From Erysipelothrix anatis (lineage in GTDB: Bacteria; Bacillota_I; Bacilli_A; Erysipelotrichales; Erysipelotrichaceae): DNA of 58,049 bases. The stretch is from positions 1-58,049 of the forward strand of contig NZ_WTSX01000015.1 in NCBI RefSeq assembly GCF_009828745.1, given 5' to 3'. Positions 35,653 to 43,987 of the stretch are shown one piece after another (within the stretch, counting starts at the first letter, position 1; each line of letters opens with the position of its first letter). The notes beneath the pieces are model-generated. The model had not been told where the DNA came from, searched no databases, and saw only the letters and a program-made list of their open reading frames with translations. The translations under genes were made by a program, and so were the position numbers.

Positions 35653-35952
35653 ATGGCAAAACATATAATCGTTAAGAAAACTAGAAAAGTACGTTGGAGT
35701 GGATTGATTGGATCAATCTTCGCACTTTCATTATGCTTCGCATTTGTAACTCAAATCTTTGTGAAGACAACAAACCAACACCTTGCAAACAACATTCAAA
35801 AAATTGAAGCTGAAATCATGAATGTTCAAACTGCCAATGAATCCGTAACTGTTAGCATCCAACAATTACGTGACGCAACACGCATCGTCGGTATCGCAAA
35901 TGAAGCAGGACTTCAAGCGAGCAAGAATACAGTAACGATTAAGGGTGAATAG
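35653..35952 (+). CDS. ftsL: FtsL-like cell division protein
   Basis: This is a 99-residue bitopic protein with a basic N-terminus (KHIIVKKTRKVRW), one membrane segment (about 17-36) and an extracytoplasmic coiled coil (NHLANNIQKIEAEIMNVQTANESVTVSIQQL). Sequence identity in FtsL is low, and the call rests on size, topology and the position between rsmH and the division PBP. Confidence 0.82.
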   Translation: MAKHIIVKKTRKVRWSGLIGSIFALSLCFAFVTQIFVKTTNQHLANNIQKIEAEIMNVQTANESVTVSIQQLRDATRIVGIANEAGLQASKNTVTIKGE

Positions 35953-35954
35953 TT

Positions 35955-38114
35955 TTGAAACGTTCTGTTAATTTTAAAGTATTGATGATCACATTAGGCA
36001 TGGCGCTCACCTTTACAGTAGTGGGTGCCAATGTTTTTATTGTGTCTGTGTTTGGGTACCATCTCAACTCGGGGACTAATATTGGTAATGAGATTAAAGG
36101 AATACACAAAGTTGATCAAAAATTATTGGCCGAACGTGGTCGAATTTTAGATCGAAATGGTGTTGTGCTTGCGCAGGATGTTATAGCGTATACTTTATCA
36201 GCAAATATCGACACAGAACGTGTCGCTGCTAATGGGGATATTGCACACATTAATGATAAAGAAGCTGCAGCTGAAATTATTGGCGGCATTATTGGACAAG
36301 ATCCAGCCACGACGTTAGCGCATTTAAATACTGATGCGAAACAAGTGGAGTTTGGATATGAAGGAAAATATATTACATCGTCGATGAAGGCACAGCTCGA
36401 AGAGAGCGGTCTTAAAGGATTAGGATTTACACAAGTACGTACCCGCGAGTATCCTAATACGGATGGAACATCGAAACTTATCGGAAATACGTATTATGAC
36501 GATGAAGATGACAAGCTCAAAGGTGCTATGGGAATCGAACAACTCTATGATAATGAGTTGAGTGGAACCAATGGTTATGAGAAATATCAGCAAGATCGAG
36601 ATGGTTATAAACTCTACAGTACTATTGACGATCGTAAAGAACCGAAGAACGGTCAAGACGTACAATTAACGTTAGATGCCAATATTCAACGCCAGTTGGA
36701 TGAATCACTACGCGGTATCACAGAAGATCCGGGTGTTAAAGCAACTGCTGCATGGGGTCTTGTGATGGAAGCTAAAACAGGTCGTATTTTGGCTTGGGGT
36801 GAATATCCAGGATTTGATCCAAATAAAGAGGGCAATGTTTATGAGGACCGTGTTGGAACATGGACTTATGAGCCAGGATCAACAATGAAGACCTTCACCG
36901 TTGCGAGTGCCATTGAAGAGGGTGTATGGGATGATGCTGCTGTCTATGACACTGGACCTTTCCATGTTGGTGAAGACACTAACGGAAATCCAATTCGTTT
37001 ATCGTCGCCTGAAAATGCTACAAATACAATTACGAATGCTAACGAAAGTGATAGTGGGATGTACCGATATGATTACGGTTATGCTGTATCATCAAACGTT
37101 ATGATAGCGGAAATGTTATCAAATCAACTTAAATACGACGTTTATCAAAACTATTTAACCAAACTTCGTTTCTTTCAGCCAATTGAAATAGATCGCGTCC
37201 AAACCTCTGAAGGGTATTTCAATCCAGACGACATGTCACCGGCGTCAAAATTGTCGCGAGGCTATGGACATGCTCTTACGGTGAACTCGGCACAAATTGC
37301 GCAAGCTTATACGACGGTGATGACAGATGGAAGTTTAATTAAACCGTATATCATAGATTCATTTACCGATCCAGTAACAAAAGAAAAGGTGCAAATTGGA
37401 AAAACACAAAACTTAGGTCGTGTTTATTCGCCAGAAACGGCGGCACACATGCGTGATTTGATGCGCCAAGTTGTTACAACGGGATCAGCGCGTCGTTTTG
37501 ATAGTCCTGATGTTGAAGTTATTGCGAAAACCGGAACCGCTCAATATGTTGAAAATGGAGTCTACTCGAAAGAAGATTATATCTTCTCAAGTGTTCAAGG
37601 ATTCCCTTACAACGACCCAGAGGTCATTGTGTATACTTCATATGCTGCGAAATATGGTCATGATGTTGACTATTCTGCTGTGCATGTCAATAAAATTGTG
37701 AGAGCGGCCGTTAATGCGATGAATGTGAGTCAAGCAAACGGAAATTCCGTGATTGAGGCAGTTAAACCAACAGCATTAGAAAACTATACGAATACTAATG
37801 CAGTAACTGCAGAGGAAAGTGTTAAGTCACATGGACTCACACCGATTCGTGCTGGAAATGGATCACATGTTATTAAACAATTCCCGTTGCCAGAAACGAA
37901 TATGATTGCGAATGAACGGGTTATCTTATATACCGGGGGAAGTGAAATTGTCATGCCAGATATGACGGGATGGTCTCATAAAGAAGTTACATCATTCATG
38001 TCGATGACTGGTTATATCATTTCAATTGAAGGTTCTGGATATGTCGCATCACAAAGTGTCGCAGCGGGTACTGTACTGAGCGCCGACACAACAATCAGTG
38101 TCAAATTGTCATAA
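35955..38114 (+). CDS. Division-type penicillin-binding protein (class B transpeptidase with PASTA domains)
   Basis: This 719-residue transpeptidase crosslinks peptidoglycan, probably at the septum. It has an N-terminal membrane segment, a PBP dimerisation domain, and the catalytic motifs STMK (Ser309-Lys312), SSN in AVSSNVMIAEM, and KTG (525-527). The C-terminal 110 residues form two PASTA repeats (VKSHGLTPIRAG..., MPDMTGWSHKEVTSFM...). The start is TTG, eight bases after agggtg. The position after ftsL marks it as the FtsI/Pbp2B/Pbp2X equivalent. Confidence 0.93.
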   Translation: MKRSVNFKVLMITLGMALTFTVVGANVFIVSVFGYHLNSGTNIGNEIKGIHKVDQKLLAERGRILDRNGVVLAQDVIAYTLSANIDTERVAANGDIAHINDKEAAAEIIGGIIGQDPATTLAHLNTDAKQVEFGYEGKYITSSMKAQLEESGLKGLGFTQVRTREYPNTDGTSKLIGNTYYDDEDDKLKGAMGIEQLYDNELSGTNGYEKYQQDRDGYKLYSTIDDRKEPKNGQDVQLTLDANIQRQLDESLRGITEDPGVKATAAWGLVMEAKTGRILAWGEYPGFDPNKEGNVYEDRVGTWTYEPGSTMKTFTVASAIEEGVWDDAAVYDTGPFHVGEDTNGNPIRLSSPENATNTITNANESDSGMYRYDYGYAVSSNVMIAEMLSNQLKYDVYQNYLTKLRFFQPIEIDRVQTSEGYFNPDDMSPASKLSRGYGHALTVNSAQIAQAYTTVMTDGSLIKPYIIDSFTDPVTKEKVQIGKTQNLGRVYSPETAAHMRDLMRQVVTTGSARRFDSPDVEVIAKTGTAQYVENGVYSKEDYIFSSVQGFPYNDPEVIVYTSYAAKYGHDVDYSAVHVNKIVRAAVNAMNVSQANGNSVIEAVKPTALENYTNTNAVTAEESVKSHGLTPIRAGNGSHVIKQFPLPETNMIANERVILYTGGSEIVMPDMTGWSHKEVTSFMSMTGYIISIEGSGYVASQSVAAGTVLSADTTISVKLS

Positions 38115-38117
38115 ATT

Positions 38118-38126
38118 TGGTATAAT
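38118..38126 (+). promoter_or_regulatory. Internal extended -10 promoter before mraY
   Basis: TGGTATAAT, identical to the tsaE -10 element, lies four bases after the PBP stop codon and 25 bases before the mraY start. It would allow mraY-murD expression independent of the mraZ promoter. Confidence 0.75.
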
Positions 38127-38151
38127 AGTACAGATTTAAGGAGAATTGTAT

Positions 38152-39114
38152 ATGGAAATCGCATTGTTAGGCCTTGTTGCCTCAGCAATACTTACGATCT
38201 TAGCGTATCCTCGTTTCATTGCTTTTTTAGAAACACGAGGGTCAAAACAAACTGTGAGTGAGTATGCACTAGACGCATTTAAGAATAAGAAAAAAACACC
38301 AACATTTGGAGGCGCATTGTTTGTTATTGTACCAATTGTTGTAGCATTAATCCTCAATGGATTCAATGTTAATCGTGATTTATGGTTGTTGGTCCTAGTC
38401 TTTGGAAGCTATGCTTTTATTGGTTTTGTGGATGATTACAAAATCGTGACTGAAGGAAAAAACGATGGTATTTCACCTCGTACAAAAATGCTTTCACAGC
38501 TTGTTTTATCAGTTGTGTTCTACGTAATATATATTCAAACAGGTGGCGATAATTTACTCGCGATTCCGTTTGTTAAACAACCGATAGATTTAGGAATTGG
38601 TTACTTGTTCTTGATTATGTTTATGTTTGCTGGAGCATCCAATGCTGTAAACTTAACAGATGGCATGGATGGCTTAGCTGGTGGAACAACCTTGATTGCA
38701 CTGATTCCGTTTGCGTATCTTGCGATTAAATTAGGTCGTAACAGTGTACTTCTTTTTATACTATCCTTAATTGGTGCCTTAATTGGCTTCTTAGTATTTA
38801 ACCGTAAACCCGCAAAAATATTTATGGGTGACGTTGGGTCGTTGGCATTGGGAGCAGCACTTGCTGCGATTTCAGTGCTATTAGGTGCTGAGCTTATCTT
38901 TGCAGTTGTTGGTGGTGTTTTCGTTTTTGAAACAGTATGTGTTATTATTCAACGTACTTCATGGAAAATTCGTAAAAAACGTGTTTTCCGTTATACACCA
39001 ATTCACTATAGTTTTACATTAAATGGTTGGGAAGAAACAGATGTTGTAAATCTATTTTATGCAATCGGACTTGTGTGTATGGTGATTGGATCAGTCTTGA
39101 TTGCTCTCACATGA
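38152..39114 (+). CDS. mraY: Phospho-N-acetylmuramoyl-pentapeptide transferase MraY
   Basis: MraY makes lipid I by moving phospho-MurNAc-pentapeptide to undecaprenyl phosphate. It has about ten membrane segments and the conserved motifs KKKTPTFGG, FIGFVDDYK, NAVNLTDGMDGLAGG and FMGDVGSLALG, followed by the His-rich cytoplasmic loop RYTPIHYSFTLNGWEE. I use ATG 38152, eight bases after aaggag, rather than the in-frame TTG at 38146. It overlaps murD by four bases. Confidence 0.97.
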   Translation: MEIALLGLVASAILTILAYPRFIAFLETRGSKQTVSEYALDAFKNKKKTPTFGGALFVIVPIVVALILNGFNVNRDLWLLVLVFGSYAFIGFVDDYKIVTEGKNDGISPRTKMLSQLVLSVVFYVIYIQTGGDNLLAIPFVKQPIDLGIGYLFLIMFMFAGASNAVNLTDGMDGLAGGTTLIALIPFAYLAIKLGRNSVLLFILSLIGALIGFLVFNRKPAKIFMGDVGSLALGAALAAISVLLGAELIFAVVGGVFVFETVCVIIQRTSWKIRKKRVFRYTPIHYSFTLNGWEETDVVNLFYAIGLVCMVIGSVLIALT

Positions 39115-40394
39115 ATGCATTAGTTATCGGTGGTGCACGTTCGGGTTTAGCTGTGGCTAAACTTTTGAACGCTAAGGGGTATGATGTTACGCTCACCACG
39201 AACCAAGATTTCCGAGAGCGTGAGGCAATAGAGCGTCTAGGCATTCATGTGTCACTCAATGACCGCGATTTAAATTTAGTAAAGCCGTATGATGTGGTTG
39301 TCAAGAATCCTGGAATTCCCAATAATCACCCCTTAGTCTGCAAATTTGAATCAGTAGTTAACGAGATTGAAGTAGCAACATGGTTTGCGCCTCATTACAC
39401 GTACTACGCCGTATCGGGAACGAATGGTAAAACAACGACCGTATCGTTATTAAATGAAATGCTCGTATCGAAAAATAACAATGCGTTGCTTGCTGGAAAT
39501 GTGGGTTATGCATTAAGTGAAGCAGTCTTCCAAGATGGGGATGCAGTGCGTGATGTTGCATTAGAAATTTCTGCTTTTCAAATGGAAGGAACGCCTTCGT
39601 TTACTCCAGATGTTTATGGGATATTAAACTTAAGTCCTGATCACTTGGATCGTTATGACGGTGATGCTGAGGCATATTATGCTGAAAAGGTACGAATTTT
39701 ACCAAATGTTAAATGTTTTGTGAAGAACATGGATGACGCAAATATCGTACGCTTAACGCAAAACTATCAAGGGGAAACAATAACCCTTTCGCTTAAAAAT
39801 CAAAATACAGATATTTATCGTGATGGAACGCATATTATGTATCGGGATATGATACTGTTTGACATCTCGTCGCTAAAAATTGTGGGCGAACATAACGTTT
39901 ATAACGCCACAATGGCAGCATATATGGCCTATCGGGCTGGTGTCCCGGTGGATACTATCCAAAATGTGATTGCATCGTTTACTGGCGTTGAACATCGTAT
40001 AGAGTATGTAGCGACGGTGAATGGTGTTCGCTATTATAATGACTCGAAAGCGACAAATCCTGAATCAACAGAAGTCGCGCTAAAAGCATTTGATAAGAAT
40101 ATCATCTTACTTGCTGGTGGATTTGACAAACGAATATCATTTGAGGGGCTTCGCCCTTACTCAAATCGTATCAAATCAATATATGTTTTTGGCGAAAGTG
40201 CGGAACAGATTAAATCAGTTTTCCCAAATGCAGTTGTGGTCAAAACAATGCTCGATGGTACCAAAAATGCTATAAACACAGCTGTTAGTGGTGATGTAGT
40301 CCTTTTATCTCCAGCTTGTGCAAGTTATGATCAATTTGATAATTACGAGCAGCGGGGAACAATCTTTAAAGAATACATAAAAACTCTTGAATAA
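39111..40394 (+). CDS. murD: UDP-N-acetylmuramoylalanine-D-glutamate ligase
   Basis: MurD adds D-Glu to UDP-MurNAc-L-Ala. The ATP-binding motif is VSGTNGKTTTVSLLNEM, followed by EISAFQME, LNLSPDHLDRYDG, EHNVYNATMAAY, FTGVEHRIEYVATVNGVRYYNDSKATNPEST and the C-terminal LLSPACASYDQFDNYEQRG. The start is ATG 39111, within the ATGA overlap with mraY; this gives 427 residues and the expected Rossmann start NALVIGGARSG. The cluster ends here. murG, ftsW, ftsQ, ftsA and ftsZ do not follow. Confidence 0.97.
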   Translation: MNALVIGGARSGLAVAKLLNAKGYDVTLTTNQDFREREAIERLGIHVSLNDRDLNLVKPYDVVVKNPGIPNNHPLVCKFESVVNEIEVATWFAPHYTYYAVSGTNGKTTTVSLLNEMLVSKNNNALLAGNVGYALSEAVFQDGDAVRDVALEISAFQMEGTPSFTPDVYGILNLSPDHLDRYDGDAEAYYAEKVRILPNVKCFVKNMDDANIVRLTQNYQGETITLSLKNQNTDIYRDGTHIMYRDMILFDISSLKIVGEHNVYNATMAAYMAYRAGVPVDTIQNVIASFTGVEHRIEYVATVNGVRYYNDSKATNPESTEVALKAFDKNIILLAGGFDKRISFEGLRPYSNRIKSIYVFGESAEQIKSVFPNAVVVKTMLDGTKNAINTAVSGDVVLLSPACASYDQFDNYEQRGTIFKEYIKTLE

Positions 40395-40405
40395 GAGTTT
40401 TTTAT
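40380..40405 (+). terminator. Terminator of the mra cluster
   Basis: Stem aaaactctt / aagagtttt with loop gaat, followed by T residues. The stem includes the last codons of murD. Confidence 0.88.
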
Positions 40406-40450
40406 TTATGCATTTTCGTGTATGATGATAGGTATGAATGGGGTGAAGCA

Positions 40451-40732
40451 ATGAACGAGAATTCTCAACAATTTAGATTGTTACTAACATTAAAATTGCG
40501 ACAACTCCATAACGGAGGGCTTGAGGGAATTTCCTATGACGATTTGTATCGTATGTTTACGACGCATATTTGGAAAAACCAAAAACCGACACGCCTAAGT
40601 GATTTGGCAGATCAAGTTCTTAATATAAAAGATGAAGATATTATACGTTGGCTCGCTGTAGAATCAAAAATCCAAGGCTACAAATCAACACTCGATGATT
40701 TCAAAGCGTTGTTGGATACTGAGGAGCTCTAA
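40451..40732 (+). CDS. ComN-like post-transcriptional regulator
   Basis: This 93-residue protein (FRLLLTLKLRQLHNGGLEGISYDDLYRMFTTHIWKNQKPTRLSDLADQVLNIKDEDIIRWLAVESKI) resembles the ComN/YrzD family of Bacillus, which affects comE mRNA and is found near secDF. The gene begins at ATG 40451, after ggggtg; an earlier ATG at 40418 lacks a ribosome-binding site. Its stop overlaps the SecDF-like gene by one base, matching the expected context. Family membership is from memory of the pattern and is not certain. Confidence 0.68.
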   Translation: MNENSQQFRLLLTLKLRQLHNGGLEGISYDDLYRMFTTHIWKNQKPTRLSDLADQVLNIKDEDIIRWLAVESKIQGYKSTLDDFKALLDTEEL

Positions 40733-42429
40733 TGAAAACAAGAAAAGATTATCGACTCGCGTTTATTGGACTCATCCTAACGCTTGGGATGGTTTTTTTT
40801 ACTTTGGCTATTTCCAGTTCAATTCATACGGGAATAGGTTTTGGACGTGATATCTCAACAATTGTGAAGACAAGTGATGTGCCATCTTTGAATTCATTTT
40901 TGGACAGTCAAACAACACAAAATCGTGAATGGGAACGGAAACAGATATCGGATGATACGTTTATTATTACAATTTCAGGCGTTGAAAGTGCGGAAGATTT
41001 TCGTAAGGCAATGATATCCAGTGTTGATGATGTAGAGGTATTGCGTTTGGATACCTTTGGCTCGACAACGAAACTTCGAAACAATCAAAGTTTCGTCAGT
41101 TTGTATATTATCGCAATCGTTGCTTTAACGTATATATTCTTAATTGTAAAATTCCGCTTTGTCGGAATTTTAAGTGCGACACAAATTAGTGTTTCTATTC
41201 TTGCAGGTCTTCTATTTATGGATATCATGGGTTATCCGTTTACCAAATCACTCTGGTATACGATTGTTCTTGTTTACCTAATTGCGATGATTCAAACACA
41301 TGTCTTTAATAGAACACACAATGGTAAGACCATAGAATCGGTTAATCAATCCAAGTTAAGTATGAGACGCGCAGAGATTATGGCATCCAGCTTTGCTGTG
41401 ATTGCTTTACTTATGTATACATTTTATGGTTATGGTTTTACCATTAATGCATCCTATGTCTTAGTCTTTACATTTACATATTTTATGGTTGATATCCTGA
41501 TTTCACAGTGGGCTTTCAACCGAATTAAAAGTCATCTTGAACCAGAAGATCTAATCTTTACTGAACAAGACTTCTTCGGTAAACCGAGCCAACCCCGTCG
41601 TGCATTCTATAACATTTTGATTCTGGTAACAGGAATTGTTATTATCATGGGTCTTTTCTCCATCAACAATACCCCACGGTTCCACAAGAGTAAGGATTTT
41701 GCGAAACAGAATGTTTTAATTGTACCGCACGGTAGTTCACGCACTTACCTAGAAATAGAAGCTATTTTAAATTCAATTGGAATGTTCGAAAATCAAATTG
41801 ATTATCAAGTAAGTGAACAAGGCTACATTTGGATTTATTTCGATGAAAATGTAAATACGATTGATTTACAAATTGCACGCGAATCGATTGCAAAGAAAAC
41901 TGGATTTGAGAGTTCGTACTACTCAACCGAGCCTATTCCATTTCCGTTGGTGCGACCAGAATTCTACCTTACCTACGTTTTAATGAGTGTGGTCGCGATG
42001 TTAATGTTACGACTTGTTTACGTTAAAACACCGACCGTTATGGCAGGGATAATCAGTCTTTTATCATTTATCTTCTATGTCCTCTTCTCAATGATTTTCA
42101 GTGTTCGTTGGAATCGTGAAATGATTTTTGTCACATGGGCAATACCGTTTATCGTATCCAACATCTATTCCAACGAATTGATGCTCGAAAACAACTTAGA
42201 TTTTGACAATTTCGTAAATAAATTTGTAACAACAGCATTTATGCTCGGAAGTATCCTTGCATCGATTATATCGGTGATACTGATTGTTATACCATTAACG
42301 ACAGGTATAGAAATTAGTAAAAATTTCTTCTTTGTGGTCGTATCAATTTTAGTTGCAATTGTTACATATTATGGCCTCTGTCTTCTAAAAAGAAAGGTAT
42401 TTAAATCTTATGATGACTTCACATCTTAA
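40732..42429 (+). CDS. Divergent SecDF-like membrane protein
   Basis: The protein has 565 residues and a two-fold plan, each half with one membrane segment, an extracytoplasmic head and five further segments, as in SecD-SecF fusions. Family traces include the GIGFGRDIS start of the first head and the paired membrane bundles. It is 150-200 residues shorter than Bacillus SecDF, and the heads are much reduced. The membrane Asp-containing motif GMAVDANV, needed for proton-driven pulling in SecD, is not present (the matching helix reads VYLIAMIQTHVFNRTHNGK). Its place upstream of recJ-apt-relA supports homology to secDF, but it may not work in the same way. Confidence 0.6.
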   Translation: MKTRKDYRLAFIGLILTLGMVFFTLAISSSIHTGIGFGRDISTIVKTSDVPSLNSFLDSQTTQNREWERKQISDDTFIITISGVESAEDFRKAMISSVDDVEVLRLDTFGSTTKLRNNQSFVSLYIIAIVALTYIFLIVKFRFVGILSATQISVSILAGLLFMDIMGYPFTKSLWYTIVLVYLIAMIQTHVFNRTHNGKTIESVNQSKLSMRRAEIMASSFAVIALLMYTFYGYGFTINASYVLVFTFTYFMVDILISQWAFNRIKSHLEPEDLIFTEQDFFGKPSQPRRAFYNILILVTGIVIIMGLFSINNTPRFHKSKDFAKQNVLIVPHGSSRTYLEIEAILNSIGMFENQIDYQVSEQGYIWIYFDENVNTIDLQIARESIAKKTGFESSYYSTEPIPFPLVRPEFYLTYVLMSVVAMLMLRLVYVKTPTVMAGIISLLSFIFYVLFSMIFSVRWNREMIFVTWAIPFIVSNIYSNELMLENNLDFDNFVNKFVTTAFMLGSILASIISVILIVIPLTTGIEISKNFFFVVVSILVAIVTYYGLCLLKRKVFKSYDDFTS

Positions 42430-43954
42430 ACATTATGAACCGTTAGTTCAAAAACTCTTTGAAGCACTCGAACTGAGTGATGCACAAGAGTTAGCATTGA
42501 TTCACCCTGAAACAAAAAAAGTAGAAAATCCAGCAATAGCGCATATTGCGGATTTTTTAAAGTCTGCCGATAAACTGATAATCTGTGGAGATTATGATTG
42601 TGACGGTATCGCATCCACGAGTTTGACAGTACTTTTGGCTCGCAAACTTGGTTTAGATCCTGGTTACTATATCCCAGACCGATTTAAGGAAGGCTATGGT
42701 GTTAACGTCAATACGATTGATGCAGCCCATAAAAAAGGATATACGGATGTCTTAATAATTGATAATGGTGTAAAAGCACACGTTGAAATTGAACGGGCAC
42801 AATCCTATGGAATGCGGGTTGCTGTTGTAGATCACCATATCATTGAAGAGCCACTGCCAATCGAAGCTTTCTTGCATCCGGACGTTTGTGAACCCTATGC
42901 TGCATCGATGTGTGCAACAGGTTTAATATATTGTGTTGCAGAGACGATGGGACTTGCTGATGATTACATGCTTTCTCTTGCAGCACTCGCAACGGTTGCG
43001 GATGTGATGCCACTATGGGGGAAAAACCGTGAAATCGTGCGTCGTGGCACAAAAGCACTTAATGAAAACCAGTTTAAACAATTTGATAAAATCGTTAAAC
43101 GAAACCAATATACACATTATTCTGCCAAATTATTAGCATTTCAGCTTGTGCCGAAAATCAACAGTGTCGGTCGAATGGCAGATGTTGCGAATGTTAATAC
43201 TGTGGTTCAGTATTTTACAACCGCAGATGATGCAATCATTAATTCATATTCAAAACAACTACTTAAATTGAATGATTTCCGAAAAGAGAAAGGGAAACAA
43301 CTTCAAGCCGTTGCTATGGAGAAAGTGACCGATGATGCCATTCAGATTATTACTGATGCTTCATTTCATGAAGGTCTTCTAGGTATTGTTGCTAATCAAG
43401 TTGCATCTGTAACACAAAAGCCAACATTAGTTTTGACAGAATATGAAACAACGCTTAAAGGGAGTGGGCGTTCAATGACTCACTCATTGCAGGATATCTT
43501 CTCCAGTATTAATCGTGACTATTTTGAAGCGATGGGTGGACACGACTTTGCATTTGGGATGACAATAAAAAAAGAATTTTACGCTCAATTTGTCACTGAC
43601 GTAAGGGCGGTCGTCGATACATTGCCACCATTTGTACAAACAGATACAGCTATCGTTTCAGTAGACCCTGAAGATGTTACACATAAAGCAATGTGTCAGT
43701 TAACTGATTTTGAACCGTATGGCGAGGCGTTCAAGCTACCAAAAGTTAAGATTCCATTACCAACTGTTTATGGACTTGTTAATCTCAATGGTTATGGATT
43801 TAAATTTACATTCAGTGATTATCCGATTCAAGAAGCAGTATTTTTCACGAAACAATATACACGCAACCAACTTGCGGGAAGAACCTATATGATTGGTGAG
43901 TTAGACTTAAGCAACACACGTAAATTATCAATATTAATCGAAGATATAATTTAA
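42410..43954 (+). CDS. recJ: Single-stranded-DNA exonuclease RecJ-like DHH protein
   Basis: RecJ degrades single-stranded DNA 5' to 3' in recombination and mismatch repair. The DHH motifs are clear: DYDCDGIAST (motif I), DNGVKAH (II), VVDHHIIE (III), a later ALATVADVMPLWG, and the DHHA1 part with KGSGRSM. The 514 residues form the compact core without the C-terminal extension of Bacillus RecJ (about 780). It overlaps the previous gene by 20 bases. It could also be an oligoribonuclease of the DHH group, but context and length favour RecJ. Confidence 0.82.
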   Translation: MMTSHLKHYEPLVQKLFEALELSDAQELALIHPETKKVENPAIAHIADFLKSADKLIICGDYDCDGIASTSLTVLLARKLGLDPGYYIPDRFKEGYGVNVNTIDAAHKKGYTDVLIIDNGVKAHVEIERAQSYGMRVAVVDHHIIEEPLPIEAFLHPDVCEPYAASMCATGLIYCVAETMGLADDYMLSLAALATVADVMPLWGKNREIVRRGTKALNENQFKQFDKIVKRNQYTHYSAKLLAFQLVPKINSVGRMADVANVNTVVQYFTTADDAIINSYSKQLLKLNDFRKEKGKQLQAVAMEKVTDDAIQIITDASFHEGLLGIVANQVASVTQKPTLVLTEYETTLKGSGRSMTHSLQDIFSSINRDYFEAMGGHDFAFGMTIKKEFYAQFVTDVRAVVDTLPPFVQTDTAIVSVDPEDVTHKAMCQLTDFEPYGEAFKLPKVKIPLPTVYGLVNLNGYGFKFTFSDYPIQEAVFFTKQYTRNQLAGRTYMIGELDLSNTRKLSILIEDII

Positions 43955-43987
43955 GTGTGTTATGATAAATAAAAAGGAGGAACGCCT

